Positions 14,507 through 23,300 of a DNA stretch of 25,097 nt are shown in pieces. Numbering within the stretch: the stretch's first letter is position 1; each line of letters starts with the position of its first letter. The position numbers and the translations under genes were made by a program. The notes under the pieces were generated by a model that searched no databases, had not been told where the DNA came from, and saw only the letters and a program-made list of their open reading frames with translations. Source of the DNA: Promethearchaeota archaeon (GTDB taxonomy: Archaea > Asgardarchaeota > Lokiarchaeia > Sigynarchaeales > MK-D1); contig JAEOTN010000161.1 in assembly GCA_016839865.1 (NCBI GenBank), positions 1 to 25,097 of the forward strand, read 5' to 3'.

Positions 14507-15085
14507 TTAGTGGGATTGGAAATCGTTCGCTAGCTTTCTCAATCCTTTATTTCCACAAAACGGACATTGAACATTCTTTCTTCCTGTCATTTTCATCTTC
14601 GTTCCGCAAATGTTGCAAGAACAAGAAATTACACCAAGATCAGGAGCATCAGTGCTTAATTCATACTCATCCCTCATTTTACTGATTACTTCAGCACGAA
14701 TTATATCTGTTTTTCGAAAAGCTTCTTCGACTTTATCAATATATTGATTACTGATATGGCTGATATGAATATTCCCATAGACTGTATCATCAAGGATGTT
14801 GCGATTATTCACATTGTATATTCGTAATCCTGCTGTAAATTTTCGCATAAATTCTGCTTGACCCACTACAATATCTCCGGTTTTCACTTCTCGTTTGTTA
14901 CCCTTTATAGGGCTATCTACATCGATTGTGCGTTTCAATGGGTCGATTTTTATCACTCCTGACATGGACGCGTACAATTTTCCATCAATTTCATGGATTC
15001 GGGCATTATCTTCATAGGCGTATTCTTCTGCTCCAGCAATGAAATCCCCGATCATCACAAATTTTCCGTCTTTTACTTCGGTCAT
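14507..15085 (-). CDS. csl4: Exosome complex RNA-binding subunit Csl4
   Basis: The 192-residue protein has the three-part Csl4 layout. The N-terminal beta domain has DFIAGAEEYAYEDNARI (14-30), the usual G...E.. motif of the family. An S1 domain covers about 66-145 (GDIVVGQAEFMRKFTAGLRI, then GNIHISHI). A C-terminal zinc ribbon carries Cys157-x2-Cys160 and Cys174-x2-Cys177. Csl4 caps the archaeal Rrp41-Rrp42 ring and recruits RNA and DnaG for 3'-5' decay. Length is normal. It is first in the minus-strand cluster with the 103-residue protein and Rpo11, and diverges from a METTL5-like methylase, a gene often found beside it. Confidence 0.93.
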   Translation of the reverse strand: MTEVKDGKFVMIGDFIAGAEEYAYEDNARIHEIDGKLYASMSGVIKIDPLKRTIDVDSPIKGNKREVKTGDIVVGQAEFMRKFTAGLRIYNVNNRNILDDTVYGNIHISHISNQYIDKVEEAFRKTDIIRAEVISKMRDEYELSTDAPDLGVISCSCNICGTKMKMTGRKNVQCPFCGNKGLRKLANDFQSH

Positions 15086-15198
15086 TTATCTCACGTACTT
15101 ATATTAGCTCCAGAAAAGCATCTTTTAGAAACATGTAATCATAATTTTTCTTGGTACCATGAATTCCTAGGAATCAAAGTTAAAAAAATTAATTAAAA

Positions 15199-15891
15199 AT
15201 GTCATTTCCCATCAAAAAGAAGAACTTAATATCAATTGTGCAATCCATGCAAGGATTTCAGTCCCCAAATGTGCTACTGGAACAATATGTTACAGATTCA
15301 ATAAGTACGGTGGACTTCTTGTATTATATAGCAGTTGATAATAGAGAGATATTAGACAACATAATTATTGATTTAGGGGCTGGAACAGGACGGTTGGGGT
15401 TGACATCATTACTCCTGGGGGCTGCACACGTATTTGCAGTAGAAGTTGATTCAGAAGCAATTAATATCATGAAGAAAAATGCAGAGATGTTGGATTTGAT
15501 CCCTCATATCGATACAACTCAAATCGATATATCTCAAATATCTGTAGAAAACCTTTCGTCATTACGCAATCAAATCCATGATTTTAAAGAATCTGAATAT
15601 AATGACGCTTCAATTGTATGTATAATGAATCCTCCTTTTGGAATTCAAAAAAAAAATGCAGATCGGCCATTTCTTAAGCTAGCCATGGAACTAACAGACA
15701 TCATTTATTCAATTCATCTATCTAACGAAAAATCACGTGCTTTTATTAAACGATTTGCTATCTCAAATGGATGGCAAGTCACATCTATTCATTCCCAAAT
15801 CATGAAGCTTGAAAATGCTTTTCAATTTCATAAAAAAAAACGGAAGGACATCCTTACGGATGTTTATAGATTAGAAAAGGAAATTAGATGA
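15199..15891 (+). CDS. METTL5-like RNA N6-adenine methylase (COG2263)
   Basis: The 230-residue Rossmann methyltransferase starts with the family's LLEQYVTDSISTVDFLYYIA (27-46). The AdoMet motif DLGAGTGRLG (58-67) and acidic EVD (82-84) follow, then catalytic NPPFG (144-148) with the downstream DRPFLKLAMELTD. NPPF marks amino-methyltransferases, and human METTL5 makes m6A in 18S rRNA with TRMT112. The archaeal homologue presumably modifies small-subunit rRNA. The basic HKKKRK segment near 211-216 could bind RNA. It diverges from csl4, and its last 8 nt overlap antisense with the end of enolase. Confidence 0.87.
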   Translation: MSFPIKKKNLISIVQSMQGFQSPNVLLEQYVTDSISTVDFLYYIAVDNREILDNIIIDLGAGTGRLGLTSLLLGAAHVFAVEVDSEAINIMKKNAEMLDLIPHIDTTQIDISQISVENLSSLRNQIHDFKESEYNDASIVCIMNPPFGIQKKNADRPFLKLAMELTDIIYSIHLSNEKSRAFIKRFAISNGWQVTSIHSQIMKLENAFQFHKKKRKDILTDVYRLEKEIR

Positions 15892-17185
15892 ATTTCTTCC
15901 AATCGCTGAAATTTTTTGGAAAGTTTGCTTTGCCATCTAACTCTTCTTCTATTCGTAAAAGTTGGTTATATTTTGCATTTCGATCGGAACGACATGGTGC
16001 TCCAATTTTAGCTTGACCATTGCATAATCCAACAGCTAAGTCACTGATGAAACTATCACTTGTTTCTCCTGATCGGTGAGAAACTACCACATGATAAGAG
16101 TTTTTCATGGCCATCATTGCTGCAGAAATTGCTTCCGTTAGGGATCCAATCTGATTTACCTTTAATAGAAGAGAATTTCCTGCACCCTTATTAATTGCTT
16201 TCTGTAACCTTTTTACATTAGTTACAGTGAGATCATCTACCACAATGTTGACATCGCGTACTCGACGTGTCAAATCTGCAAATGCGTCATAGGATTCCTC
16301 ATTAAATGGATCTTCAATGTTCTTCAATGGATACTCATCTACTAATTCTACATAATACTCCACTAGTTCACGTTCGCTGAGTTTTTTTCCATCAATCGAG
16401 TATACTCCATTGTGATAAAACTCACTGGCTGCTGCATCGAGTCCTAAAACAAAGTCCAATCCTGGAGTATATCCAGCATTCTCAATTGCTGCTGAGATTA
16501 TGTCCAATGCTTCTCGTGAAGTCTGCAAATTTGGTGCAAAACCTCCTTCATCCCCTACATTGATAGAAGACTTGCCATATTTTTCCGTTAGTAATTTCTT
16601 TAGGTATTGGTAAGTTTCTGCAACCATTTGAACTGCATGACTAAAAGATTTCGCCCCTATTGGCAATATCATGAATTCTTGAATTGCTAAACTTGATCCT
16701 GCATGTTTTCCTCCATTTAATACGTTACTTTGTGGAATCGGCATGAGAAATTGGTCAGTGGGTTTTTTATATGCTAATTCGTAAAGATATTGATATAGAG
16801 GTTTTTCGCTTAGCTGTGCAGCTAATCGAGCAGTAGCCATAGATACGGAAAGAATTGCATTTGCCCCTAAATTTCCCTTATTTTCAGTTCCATCGATAGC
16901 TATCATTTCAGCATCGATTTTTTCTTGGTCCATCACATCAAAATTCAACAATTTTTGACCTAAAATATCATTTACATTTTGAACTGCTTTCATAACACCT
17001 TTTCCAAGGAAGGCTTTTCCACCGTCTCGTAGCTCTAATGCTTCTGCTTCACCGGTGGATGCACCTGAGGGGACTATGGCTCGAGCCCAAGCGTCTCCAC
17101 AAAAAACATCAGTTTCAACAGTTGGATTTCCACGTGAATCCAAAATCCAACGGCTTTTGATTTTTGTAATGTTCGAATTTGCCAT
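15884..17185 (-). CDS. eno: Enolase (phosphopyruvate hydratase)
   Basis: Enolase interconverts 2-phosphoglycerate and phosphoenolpyruvate in glycolysis and gluconeogenesis. Counting from the ATG at 17185 (433 residues), the sequence shows WILDSRGNPTVE, SGASTGE, NVLNGGKHAGSSLAIQEFM, catalytic Glu213 in GDEGGFAPN, Mg ligands Asp250 (GLDAAASEF), Glu291 (IEDP) and Asp317 (VDDLTVT), and Lys342 in LLLKVNQIGSL. VSHRSGETSDSF and CRSDRNAKYNQLLRIEEEL follow. All catalytic residues are present and length is typical. An ATG four codons earlier (17197) is also possible; a TATA-like box at 17217-17208 favours the later one. The gene diverges from rfcS. Confidence 0.96.
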   Translation of the reverse strand: MANSNITKIKSRWILDSRGNPTVETDVFCGDAWARAIVPSGASTGEAEALELRDGGKAFLGKGVMKAVQNVNDILGQKLLNFDVMDQEKIDAEMIAIDGTENKGNLGANAILSVSMATARLAAQLSEKPLYQYLYELAYKKPTDQFLMPIPQSNVLNGGKHAGSSLAIQEFMILPIGAKSFSHAVQMVAETYQYLKKLLTEKYGKSSINVGDEGGFAPNLQTSREALDIISAAIENAGYTPGLDFVLGLDAAASEFYHNGVYSIDGKKLSERELVEYYVELVDEYPLKNIEDPFNEESYDAFADLTRRVRDVNIVVDDLTVTNVKRLQKAINKGAGNSLLLKVNQIGSLTEAISAAMMAMKNSYHVVVSHRSGETSDSFISDLAVGLCNGQAKIGAPCRSDRNAKYNQLLRIEEELDGKANFPKNFSDWKKFI

Positions 17186-17207
17186 CTCGAGTACCATTCA
17201 TAATGCT

Positions 17208-17247
17208 AAAAATAAATTTGTTTTGATCGGTCACTAAAGATTTAAAA
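17208..17247. promoter_or_regulatory. Divergent promoters of enolase (-) and rfcS (+)
   Basis: On the minus strand TTTATTTTTA (about 17217-17208) predicts a start near 17188, at the enolase ATG (17185). On the plus strand GATTTAAAAC (17238-17247) predicts a start near 17267, about 25 nt before the rfcS ATG at 17292, with GAGGG in the leader. Confidence 0.4.
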
Positions 17248-17291
17248 CATTTATGTTCAATTACTCAATATACTGAGGGTTTGAATGAATC

Positions 17292-18251
17292 ATGATCGAA
17301 CAACCGTTTGTGGAGAAATATCGTCCAAGACACTTAGAAGATGTAGTAGGACAAGCAAAAATTGTAGAACGGTTAAAAAAATTTGTTGCAGACTCTACTA
17401 TGCCTCATCTAATATTTGCGGGACCAGCTGGGACTGGAAAAACGACTTCTGCATTAGCTCTTGTTCGAGATATTCAAAGAGGGAAAATGAAGCATCACCA
17501 AACCTATTTGGAGTTAAATGCAAGTGATGCACGTGGAATTGATGTTATTCGGACATTGGTCAAAGAGTTCGCAAAAACAATTGTTGTTGAAGATATTCCC
17601 TTCAAAGTTATAATTTTAGATGAAGCAGACCACATGACCGGTGCAGCGCAGCAAGCATTACGACGCACAATGGAAAATTATACTCATATCTGCCGAATGA
17701 TTCTTATCTGCAATTATTCTAACCAAATTATATTACCTATTCAATCCCGATGTGTCGTATTTCGATTTAGCAAGCTAACACGAGATGACATCACAAAACG
17801 TATCCAGTATATAGCGAAAAAGGAAAATATAAAACTGACTCCATCGGGTTTAGAAGCATTAATTTATGTAGCAAATGGAGATTTGCGCAGAGCGGTTAAC
17901 TACTTACAAGCAAGCTCTTCTATAAACAACACTATTGAGGAAGATGTTGTATATAAAATCGCAGGTAGAATATCTCCAGAAGATATTCGTAAAATGATTT
18001 ATGCCGCTCTAAAAGGAAAATTCATGGAATCTAAAGCAATTCTGGATACTCTTACTTTGGAATACGGATTAAGTGCTCGAAATTTATTATCTCAGATGCA
18101 TAGCGAAATCTATGATATGAAACTTGACGAACTAAAGAAAATGCGGATCATTCGTATACTTAGCCAGATAGAATACCGATTAAGTCAAGGTGCTACGGAG
18201 AAAGTGCAACTACACGCTTTATTAGCGAAATTATGTTTACTCGAAGGATGA
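17292..18251 (+). CDS. rfcS: Replication factor C small subunit (clamp loader)
   Basis: RfcS is the AAA+ ATPase that, with RfcL, loads the PCNA clamp on primed DNA. The 319-residue protein shows the RFC box VEKYRPRHLEDVVGQ (7-21), Walker A GPAGTGKT (44-51), Walker B IILDEAD (107-113), sensor-1 Asn141 and the arginine-finger SRC motif (152-154). A sensor-2 region LRRAVNYLQ and the C-terminal collar domain follow. Length is normal for archaeal small subunits, and no intein interrupts Walker A or other usual insertion sites. Its last 15 nt overlap the end of the convergent truA gene. Confidence 0.96.
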   Translation: MIEQPFVEKYRPRHLEDVVGQAKIVERLKKFVADSTMPHLIFAGPAGTGKTTSALALVRDIQRGKMKHHQTYLELNASDARGIDVIRTLVKEFAKTIVVEDIPFKVIILDEADHMTGAAQQALRRTMENYTHICRMILICNYSNQIILPIQSRCVVFRFSKLTRDDITKRIQYIAKKENIKLTPSGLEALIYVANGDLRRAVNYLQASSSINNTIEEDVVYKIAGRISPEDIRKMIYAALKGKFMESKAILDTLTLEYGLSARNLLSQMHSEIYDMKLDELKKMRIIRILSQIEYRLSQGATEKVQLHALLAKLCLLEG

Positions 18252-19088
18252 TTTCACAGAGTCTAAGATTTTAGTGCGTATATTGAGATCATACAACCAT
18301 TTATTTAAGACACGGATAAGTTTTGCATAAGAAGCAGCACATTTTTCAAATGTAATCTCTGGATAAAATACATCCCACAAAATCAACCCATTAGGGAGCA
18401 TTGGTTCAATTTTCAAAGCAAACTTTTTGTCAGAAGGATCCAAAAGTGATGAGAGGATACTCATTTCCCATTTCTGAGAGCCAATTTGTATCATCACACG
18501 CATCATGTTTCGAATTTGATGCCATAGAAAACTTCTAGCGTGAAAATTGAACACCCAAAGATCTCCATAATTCTCGATATTTATTTCATCCACCGTTCGA
18601 TTAGTATCCGTTTTTTCTTCATTTTTCGAAAAATTCCGAAAATCATGAGTTCCACTTAGTGTTTTAACGCAATCCTGCATGATTTCCTGATTTAAGATTC
18701 CATTAGAATCCACGATAAAATATTTATAATGGCGTTGTGTCGCTTGGTATCGAGGATGGATGAGTGGTATATTGTCTTTTAATTCTGAATTTGTTACTCC
18801 CCAAATGATAATATCTTCAGGTAATGCAGTATTCACTTCTATTGGATGAAATTTTTTGCGTTGATTGAAAAATCCATATGTCATTCCTCTTGCGTGTACT
18901 CCAGCATCTGTTCTCCCTGCACTATGTATTACTTGTTTTTTATAATCTTCATCATCGATATATGCTTTCTTATATAACGCATTAAGCAATTTACCTTCAA
19001 TTGTATGCAATTCGGGTTGCCTTTGAGAACCATGGTACATATCGCCGATATAAAAAACTTTGAACAATGTGTAGTGTTTCTTAACCAT
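18237..19088 (-). CDS. truA: tRNA pseudouridine synthase TruA
   Basis: TruA converts uridines in the tRNA anticodon arm (positions 38-40) to pseudouridine. The catalytic motif SAGRTDAGVHA is present with nucleophile Asp61 (283-residue numbering), preceded by FKVFYIGDMYHGSQRQPE and followed by RHYKYFI and FLWHQIRNMMRVM, all TruA signatures. The frame opens earlier (ATG at 19130), but I choose the ATG at 19088. It lies one base after the stop of the V4R gene (TAA-A-ATG), so translation is probably coupled, and the TruA fold begins just after it. The 3' end overlaps rfcS by 15 nt. Confidence 0.93.
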   Translation of the reverse strand: MVKKHYTLFKVFYIGDMYHGSQRQPELHTIEGKLLNALYKKAYIDDEDYKKQVIHSAGRTDAGVHARGMTYGFFNQRKKFHPIEVNTALPEDIIIWGVTNSELKDNIPLIHPRYQATQRHYKYFIVDSNGILNQEIMQDCVKTLSGTHDFRNFSKNEEKTDTNRTVDEINIENYGDLWVFNFHARSFLWHQIRNMMRVMIQIGSQKWEMSILSSLLDPSDKKFALKIEPMLPNGLILWDVFYPEITFEKCAASYAKLIRVLNKWLYDLNIRTKILDSVKSSFE

Positions 19089-19089
19089 T

Positions 19090-19779
19090 TTAATCCCATT
19101 TGACTGAAAATTTGCAGAGAGCATCTCCATTCGCTTTACATTCCAATTCTATTATGGAGAATACTTTTCCAAGGTTCTTTTCTAAAATGACCTGAAGAAA
19201 CCCTCGAGTGAGAAAACACAATTTCTTATACATATTTGGTAAATAAAATACTTCTAAGTTGTCCTCAATATCGAAAGTAATTTGATCCGGTTTTTTGGTC
19301 ACATTTTTCACAAAACCAAAATCGTTGGATTTCCAAAAAGACTGAAACTCATCAATTATGCCATTTACATCTTTTGATATGAAAAATTTTGCATACTTCT
19401 CTCCTAAAATTCTACCTACTCGCTCAAGAATATCTTTTCGTTCTTTACTAAACACATTGATGGTAGTGATAAAACATATAATCCACGATTTTAGAACATT
19501 GTCCTTAAATTCTGCACTTCCGAGATCTCCCTCATCCCCGCAGTTATTAAGGATTTCACAAGATATTGAAAGAGAATCTCCAAATTCTGTTGAACGTATA
19601 TTCATTTGTTTGTCTAGATACACGGAAACGGAATGATATGGTTCACCATGGACATATCGGAAAGGAAAAGGATAACTCTTGTCTTCTAGAATCTTTTCGG
19701 GTAAAGTAAAAACAATATTCTCCTTGCAATACTTACATTGCACTTTTACTTCTCTAGTAGCCTTGTTTATCTTATACAT
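19090..19779 (-). CDS. V4R-domain protein with N-terminal CxxC domain
   Basis: The 229-residue protein has two parts. Residues 1-75 form a small domain with Cys15-x2-Cys18 and the block YPFPFRYVHGEPYHSVSVYL, then a strand with MNIRSTEF. Residues about 95-229 resemble the V4R (4-vinyl reductase) domain, ending in GKVFSIIELECKANGDALCK and FSVKW, the typical C-x-GD-x-x-C-x-F finish. V4R domains bind small hydrophobic ligands and act in sensing or in Bch/TRAPP-Bet3-related folds. Whether the two N-terminal Cys bind metal is unclear, as only one pair is seen. The gene is coupled to truA and follows the internally duplicated gene by 46 nt. A regulatory or adaptor role is inferred. Confidence 0.65.
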   Translation of the reverse strand: MYKINKATREVKVQCKYCKENIVFTLPEKILEDKSYPFPFRYVHGEPYHSVSVYLDKQMNIRSTEFGDSLSISCEILNNCGDEGDLGSAEFKDNVLKSWIICFITTINVFSKERKDILERVGRILGEKYAKFFISKDVNGIIDEFQSFWKSNDFGFVKNVTKKPDQITFDIEDNLEVFYLPNMYKKLCFLTRGFLQVILEKNLGKVFSIIELECKANGDALCKFSVKWD

Positions 19780-19825
19780 TGTGTAGGGTGGGAATTTAAT
19801 ACGTAATAATTTTTTTCTCTGGATA

Positions 19826-20215
19826 TTATTTTACGAATTTTAGTGTAATCTTTTCAATCCCTTGATTAAATCCATCTAAAGTTTGTAATATTCCAAAATT
19901 CACTCCGAAGATGACATTTTGAACGAATTGTTTCAGCCCTACACGTTTTTTATTTATGAATAACGTTACTTGAGTAATTTGATCCATTGAAGATTCCGAG
20001 ATTGCTGTTATTATTCTACCCTCAGGGTCTCTCTTTAATCTAATGTCCAAATTAAATTCCAAAATTTCCTCTTTATTTGGAATCCGTCGAAGTAAAGTTA
20101 GTAATTCGAGATTTTGGTTAAGTATTACGTTATATACAAACTGAATCATAGGAACTTCGGTATCATCAAAATATACTTTTAAAGGAGCATTCTCCAAGAT
20201 CGGATGTTTGGACAT
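19826..20215 (-). CDS. Small protein with internal tandem duplication, unknown function
   Basis: From the ATG at 20215 the protein has 129 residues (a TTG at 20227 is the other option). The minus-strand TATA-like AAAATATTTA at 20250-20241 predicts a start near 20218, supporting the ATG and a leaderless message. Two halves of about 46 residues align: VYFDDTEVPMIQFVYNVIL...LLTLL...ILEFNLDI and LFINKKRVGLKQFVQNVIF...ILQTL...IEKITLKF. The shared pattern is a strand, a turn, an FVxNVI helix, a TL-containing helix and a final strand. I know no function for it. It probably forms an operon with the V4R protein and TruA. Confidence 0.6.
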   Translation of the reverse strand: MSKHPILENAPLKVYFDDTEVPMIQFVYNVILNQNLELLTLLRRIPNKEEILEFNLDIRLKRDPEGRIITAISESSMDQITQVTLFINKKRVGLKQFVQNVIFGVNFGILQTLDGFNQGIEKITLKFVK

Positions 20216-20240
20216 AGAGTGTTTCAATTCAAAGATTGAT

Positions 20241-20291
20241 TAAATATTTTCTATTCTCATCCCCAAAGGTTTAGACCAAACTCTTTAAAAA
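20241..20291. promoter_or_regulatory. Divergent promoters of the duplicated-domain gene (-) and aglB (+)
   Basis: The minus strand has AAAATATTTA (20250-20241), about 30 nt from the ATG at 20215. The plus strand has CTTTAAAAAC (about 20283-20292), giving a start near 20312 and a leader of about 50 nt before aglB. A second AT-rich element, ATATATTATAAGG (20345-20355), is too close to the aglB ATG to act as its TATA box. Confidence 0.38.
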
Positions 20292-20365
20292 CTACTATTC
20301 ATCAAAAAACCTAATCTAGTAGAAATGGAAAGGATTTTTCTACAATATATTATAAGGGATATAGC

Positions 20366-23300
20366 ATGGTTAATAAAGTCCGGAAATGGTTCTCAGATAT
20401 TTGGGATCGAATGAATACATCTGTTCGTATTCGTGGTGATTCAGTAGTTATCTTCTTAGCGTTAATTTTTGTGATTGCATTGGGTGTTCTTGTACGGTTA
20501 AGTCCAATATTTAGAGGTCCACCGTTAATCAAAGCATTTGATCCCTGGATTCAATATCACACCACAAGATATCTAGTAGAAAATGGTGTGTATGAATTTT
20601 TCAATTGGCATGATTTCCAGAGCTGGTTTCCGGAAGGGATCGATCGATTTAACTTGCGACCTGGCCTAGTGTTTGCTACTGCAATTTTGTACAATATCTT
20701 GACCTTCTTTGGTGTTCAAGTGTCGTTATATGAAGTTGCATTTTATTGGCCTGCAATTATGGGTGGATTTACAATACTTGCAATGTATTATCTTGGAAAA
20801 GAAATACTAGATCCACGTTGTGGATTACTTGCAGCATTCTTCATAGCTTTCAGTCCGGGACATATACAGAGAACCGTAGCGGGATTTTTTGACAATGAGA
20901 CCATTGGCGTATTTTCAGTTCTTATGTTGTTCCTATTTTTCATACGATCAATCAAAACTGAGAAGTTTTACCATTCGATTATTGCAGGATTATTTTTGGG
21001 GGTCCTCGCTTTAAGTTGGGGGGGTCTAACATTTGGATTTTTGCTTCTTCCCCTTACAAGTTTAATTATGATTTTAATTGGGAAATATTCCGCACGATTA
21101 TTGATATCTTATATTGGAACTGTAGGTACGGGCACATTAGTATATATGATTAATCCTGCTTTCAATCCTGTTGGTGTAATTTTGGGAGATATGGAAATTG
21201 TTATCCCTGTAGCGTTTCTCTTTTTCATGATTGGATATCATATTTTACATGTTCAAAAAACTAAAAATCCAAAACTATACAAAATAATCTGGAACATCAT
21301 TAAATGGGGGACAATTCCTGCAATAATAGCATTCGGAATCATTTTTTGGGTAGCTCCTGATATTCTACCATTTAATTTATCGGCTCGAGCCCAAAGTATA
21401 ATAAATCCCTCAATACGACAAGCAATTAATTTAGTTGCATCTGTTGGTGAACATAAACCCTCACCTTGGTCAGTTTTTTATTATAACACATTGATACCAG
21501 TAATTCTAACTCCATTAGGTGTGTTTTTCGCGATTAAACGAAACCGTGAAGAAGATATATTAATGTTAGTTTTTGCTTTGACCTTGTTATATTTCACAGG
21601 TTCTATGATTCGTATCATTCTATTATTATCCCCAGCACTGTCCTTAATTGGAGCTTACGGATTAACCTATGTGCTGAAATTCTTCGGATCTTTGATGAAA
21701 AAACAACAAACTATAACCCGAAGAAGAAAACGACAAATCCGGAAAACTTTGAGCACTGCTGAGGGCGTTATTGTGTTTATGTTGGTGGGAGTGATGTTTT
21801 TTGCTCAAGTAAATCACGCTACCACGGTTTCTGTTAATCAGATGTCTTATAGTGAATTAGTCATTCTAGACCAGATGCATGATTGGGAAGAATCGTTATC
21901 CCACATTAGTGAGAATCTTCCTTCAGATTCTGTTGTAGTTTCTTGGTGGGATTATGGATACTGGCTAACTGTGCTTGGAAATGTCACCACAGTTAATGAT
22001 AATGGCACACTCAACCATACAAGGCTTGGGCTCACAGGAATGGCGATGATGCAAACAAATGAACTAAATAGTGCGAAAATTCTCAAGCGACTAGGTGCAG
22101 ATTATGTCATGGTATACTTTGGCTTCATGATAAACTCAATCGGTGGAGATGAAGGTAAATGGCCATGGATGTTACGAATATGTAATGATTATACCACACG
22201 CTATCAAGCATGGGGATTAGAAGAAGATAATTGGTATCGTGATGAACAAGGAGAAGTCATTTCAGTATTTAATGAAGATGATTATGTTAACTCATCATCA
22301 GGTGCATATGAAGATAGCTGGTTTGATTCACAACTAGTTCGCTTAATGACATATGATGAACCTACTTCACTGAATTCTCCGAAAATGCCATTACAAGGTC
22401 AACAAGATACCTTTTATGCTTATCTTGCTCAACAATGGGCAACAACAATGGGAGGTAATGAAGCTCAAGGCATTAATCCACGAACTGATGATGATGGTGA
22501 TCCATGGGCATCACATATTCCAATTGATGGAGAGCAAGATTTCAAGGTATTTCAGAAATATTATTTCTCGTCAAATCATTTAGTAAAGATCTATAAAGTC
22601 GATTATACAGCTTTAGAATCATCATTAGAGGTAAAAGATCCGCTACTATCTACATCAGGAATTGCTCATGCTGATATTGAAAACACAGGAGAACGAGCAA
22701 TCACACTCAGCTCGGTTTCAATCAATAACATACCTTATGAATTCTTAATTGAAGATAACGATGTAGTTATTGCTCCAGGAGACACTCGAACGGTCTGGAT
22801 AGATTCTGATCAGCAATGGGAACGAAATAGTATTTATAACGTGACTGTAACAGCAGAAGCAGATAAATTTGACGGATTAAAATATGAGTTCACGAATGTA
22901 AGTGGTACGCATTTTGTAGTTGATCAACCAGAATATTCAGTAGAATTCGATCGAGAGAATTCTAAAATAAATTTTGAAGGAAATCTGGTTTTTAACCTAC
23001 AAGTAGAAAACAATGGTGTTGATGTAGTAAACATTGATGCATTTGAAATTGATGGAGTAGTATATGGTCGTTCAATTCTCCCAGATGCGAATTACATATT
23101 ATCACCTGGTGATTCTGAAAATTATGAAATAGCAACCTCATTAGTAGCATCTCCTGCTGAAGGAAAAACCTATGAGATATATGTTCGTACAGCTGAGGGA
23201 GCATCTGATGGAATAGAGTTATCCGTTTCTCTACCAGATTATGAGATGAGTATCCTTCCTCGTAGTCGAAACATGCACTATGAAGAATTGGGTGAGGATA

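Noticed and set aside
15163..15174. 12-bp palindrome ATTCCTAGGAAT between csl4 and the METTL5-like gene
   Set aside because: Palindromes of 12 bp are expected several times by chance in 25 kb, and it has no partner or promoter placement.
17292..18251. Possible intein in rfcS or split gene
   Set aside because: The protein is full length with uninterrupted Walker A, Walker B and SRC motifs.
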